Shown piece by piece: positions 6,966 to 7,569 of a DNA stretch of 7,569 nt; the stretch's first letter is position 1; every line of letters starts with the position of its first letter. The notes under the pieces were generated by a model. It searched no databases and was not told the origin of the DNA. It saw nothing but the letters and a program-made list of their open reading frames with translations. This DNA comes from Bacillota bacterium (GTDB lineage Bacteria; Bacillota; UBA4882; UBA8346): assembly GCA_003501365.1 (NCBI GenBank), contig DNPP01000496.1:1-7569 (forward strand). The letters are read 5' to 3'. A program made the position numbers and the translations under genes.

Positions 6966-7020
6966 GATTTTTATGATTTAAAAAATTGACTACACCCTTA
7001 ACTCAGGAACCAAAAAACGC
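6966..7020. other. Intergenic stretch between gspE and the transposase promoter
   Basis: About 55 bp of AT-rich DNA holds no open frame of note and no terminator. If the transposase belongs to a complete insertion sequence, its left end probably lies here, but with the right end outside the window no inverted repeat or target duplication can be tested. Confidence 0.4.
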
Positions 7021-7050
7021 TTGACAGCAAACATTTGTTCGTTGTAATAT
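7021..7050 (+). promoter_or_regulatory. Promoter of the transposase gene
   Basis: A consensus TTGACA (7021-7026) is followed after 18 nt by TAATAT (7045-7050). Transcription would start near 7057, about 35 nt before the ATG at 7092. A perfect TATAAT at 7050-7055 also exists, but its 23-nt spacing from TTGACA is too long. The spacer contains one LexA-like box. Confidence 0.68.
7028..7041 (+). promoter_or_regulatory. LexA (SOS) box-like operator 1
   Basis: CAAACATTTGTTCG matches 12 of 14 positions of the Gram-positive LexA/DinR consensus CGAACATATGTTCG; the left half-site is AAAC rather than GAAC. It lies between -35 and -10 of the transposase promoter, a position where bound repressor blocks RNA polymerase. 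Its last 12 bases are the exact reverse complement of bases 7062-7073. Confidence 0.6.
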
Positions 7051-7073
7051 ATAATCAATATCGAACAAATGTT
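7030..7073. repeat. 12-bp perfect inverted repeat spanning the divergent promoter region
   Basis: AACATTTGTTCG (7030-7041) and CGAACAAATGTT (7062-7073) are exact reverse complements separated by 20 nt of AT-rich sequence containing the -10 elements. Each arm is itself nearly palindromic, which fits two operator sites better than an RNA hairpin. Confidence 0.85.
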
Positions 7074-7076
7074 CAA
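7048..7076 (-). promoter_or_regulatory. Candidate promoter of the gsp operon, overlapping the divergent SOS-type boxes
   Basis: Read on the minus strand, TTGAAC (7076-7071) and TATATA (7053-7048) are separated by 17 nt, a reasonable sigma-A type match. Transcription would begin near 7041 and leave a leader of about 85 nt before gspE. Its -35 falls inside the right LexA-like box and its start point falls at the left box. No better minus-strand promoter was seen between 6962 and 7047. It is a motif match only. Confidence 0.4.
7062..7075 (+). promoter_or_regulatory. LexA (SOS) box-like operator 2
   Basis: CGAACAAATGTTCA matches 12 of 14 positions of CGAACATATGTTCG, with both GAAC and GTTC half-sites intact and the correct 4-nt spacing. 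It lies just downstream of the predicted transposase transcription start and is 34 bp centre to centre from box 1. It ends next to the ribosome binding site. Confidence 0.65.
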
Positions 7077-7086
7077 AGGGTGGTGA
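7075..7086 (+). promoter_or_regulatory. Ribosome binding site of the transposase gene
   Basis: AAAGGGTGGTGA resembles the full anti-Shine-Dalgarno complement AAAGGAGGTGA and ends 5 nt before ATG 7092. It supports that start and a Firmicutes-like translation signal. Confidence 0.7.
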
Positions 7087-7091
7087 AACAT

Positions 7092-7569
7092 ATGCCGTCT
7101 AACCGATCAAAGAATTCAAATCCCCAATCATTAATACAGTTTCAACAACATTTTTCTGATGAAGAAGCTTGTGCTAAATACTTATACCAAATCCGCTGGC
7201 CTAATGGTTGGGTTTGCCCGAAATGTCAATCGAACAAAAGTTATCTTATTGAGCATCGCCATGTTTATGAATGTTCGGAGTGTCATTATCAAGCTTCAGT
7301 AACTGCCGGAACTATATTTCATAAGACACGAACTCCACTTCATATTTGGTTCTTAGCTGTTTTCCTAGTCACTACTGATAAACGTGGCTTTTCTTCACTA
7401 GGATTAAGCAAGATACTTGGCGTCTCCCAAAAAAGGGCCTGGCTAATGCTCCAAAAGATCCGTAAGTCAATGGCCACTAGAGATGAACGTTATCAACTTA
7501 CTGGATTAGTTGAGCTCGATGAAAGCTTTTTCGGTGCCACCAAAGAAGGCGGCAGTCGTGGCCGTGGTA
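7092..7569 (+). CDS. IS1595-family transposase (partial, 3' end beyond window)
   Basis: The frame is open from ATG 7092 to the window end (159 codons), so the C-terminal part is missing only because the window stops. The N-terminus (FSDEEACAKYLYQIRWPNGWVCPKC) carries the zinc ribbon typical of IS1595 transposases: CPKC at 42-45 and CSEC at 61-64, followed by YQASVTAGTIFHKTRTPLHIWFLAVF. A helix-turn-helix-like stretch KGFSSLGLSKILGVSQKRAW is close to residues 98-117 (here KRGFSSLGLSKILGVSQKRA). The ISXO2-like catalytic domain begins at LTGLVELDESFFGATKEGG, where Asp143 in VELDES is the first residue of the family's D-D-N/H-(K/E) active site; the other catalytic residues lie beyond the edge. 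Transposases of this family move DNA by cut and paste or replicative transfer. The promoter carries two SOS-type boxes. No terminal inverted repeat could be defined, because the right end is not present. Confidence 0.9.
   Translation, partial: MPSNRSKNSNPQSLIQFQQHFSDEEACAKYLYQIRWPNGWVCPKCQSNKSYLIEHRHVYECSECHYQASVTAGTIFHKTRTPLHIWFLAVFLVTTDKRGFSSLGLSKILGVSQKRAWLMLQKIRKSMATRDERYQLTGLVELDESFFGATKEGGSRGRG

Noticed and set aside
6962..7027. Left terminal inverted repeat of the insertion sequence
   Set aside because: No end sequence can be supported without the right end, and no family terminal motif could be matched with confidence.
7050..7055. Perfect TATAAT as the -10 of the transposase promoter
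   Set aside because: It is 23 nt from TTGACA, and no -35 sits at the proper distance; TAATAT at 7045 fits better.
1..7569. CRISPR arrays, tRNA, rRNA or riboswitches
   Set aside because: No regularly spaced repeats, cloverleaf or known leader motifs were seen; nearly all DNA is coding.

Overview
The window carries most of a type II secretion system (T2SS) assembly-platform operon on the minus strand. Divergent from it, at the right edge, is the start of an IS1595-family transposase gene on the plus strand. The minus-strand genes read right to left as gspE, gspF, gspG, gspH, gspI, gspJ, gspK and a gspL/pilM-like gene cut by the left edge. This is the canonical E-F-G-H-I-J-K-L order of a T2SS. 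Every gene is identified from its own protein motifs: the GspE ATPase motifs and zinc tetracysteine, the duplicated GspF membrane domain, five prepilin leader/helix N-termini, and the actin-like fold of GspL/PilM.

The organism is a bacterium of moderate GC with strong Shine-Dalgarno sites (for example GGAGGG, AGGTGA, AGGAGTGA). Two LexA boxes of the Gram-positive CGAAC-N4-GTTCG type suggest a Firmicutes-like host. Because a T2SS normally serves an outer membrane, a diderm Firmicutes-like lineage is a reasonable guess. That assignment is inference, and the LexA boxes could also have arrived with the insertion sequence.

Layout: 1-824 gspL/pilM-like (3' end beyond the edge, with a perfect 20-bp inverted repeat inside it); 817-2100 gspK; 2075-2680 gspJ; 2631-2999 gspI; 2986-3567 gspH; 3545-3988 gspG; 4024-5232 gspF; 5270-6955 gspE; about 6956-7091 a divergent regulatory region; 7092 to the end a partial transposase. 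From gspG to gspL consecutive genes overlap by 8 to 50 bp, so they are probably translated as a coupled operon. No gene-free stretch exceeds about 140 bp.

Working model: GspE (cytoplasmic ATPase) drives GspF (inner-membrane platform) to assemble a pseudopilus of GspG subunits tipped by GspH, GspI, GspJ and GspK. GspL/PilM links the ATPase to the membrane platform. The prepilin peptidase (GspO), secretin (GspD), GspC and GspM are not in the window. The most unusual feature is the intergenic region. It has a near-consensus promoter for the transposase carrying two SOS-type boxes, one in the -35/-10 spacer and one just downstream of -10, and the same boxes overlap a plausible opposite-strand promoter for the gsp operon.
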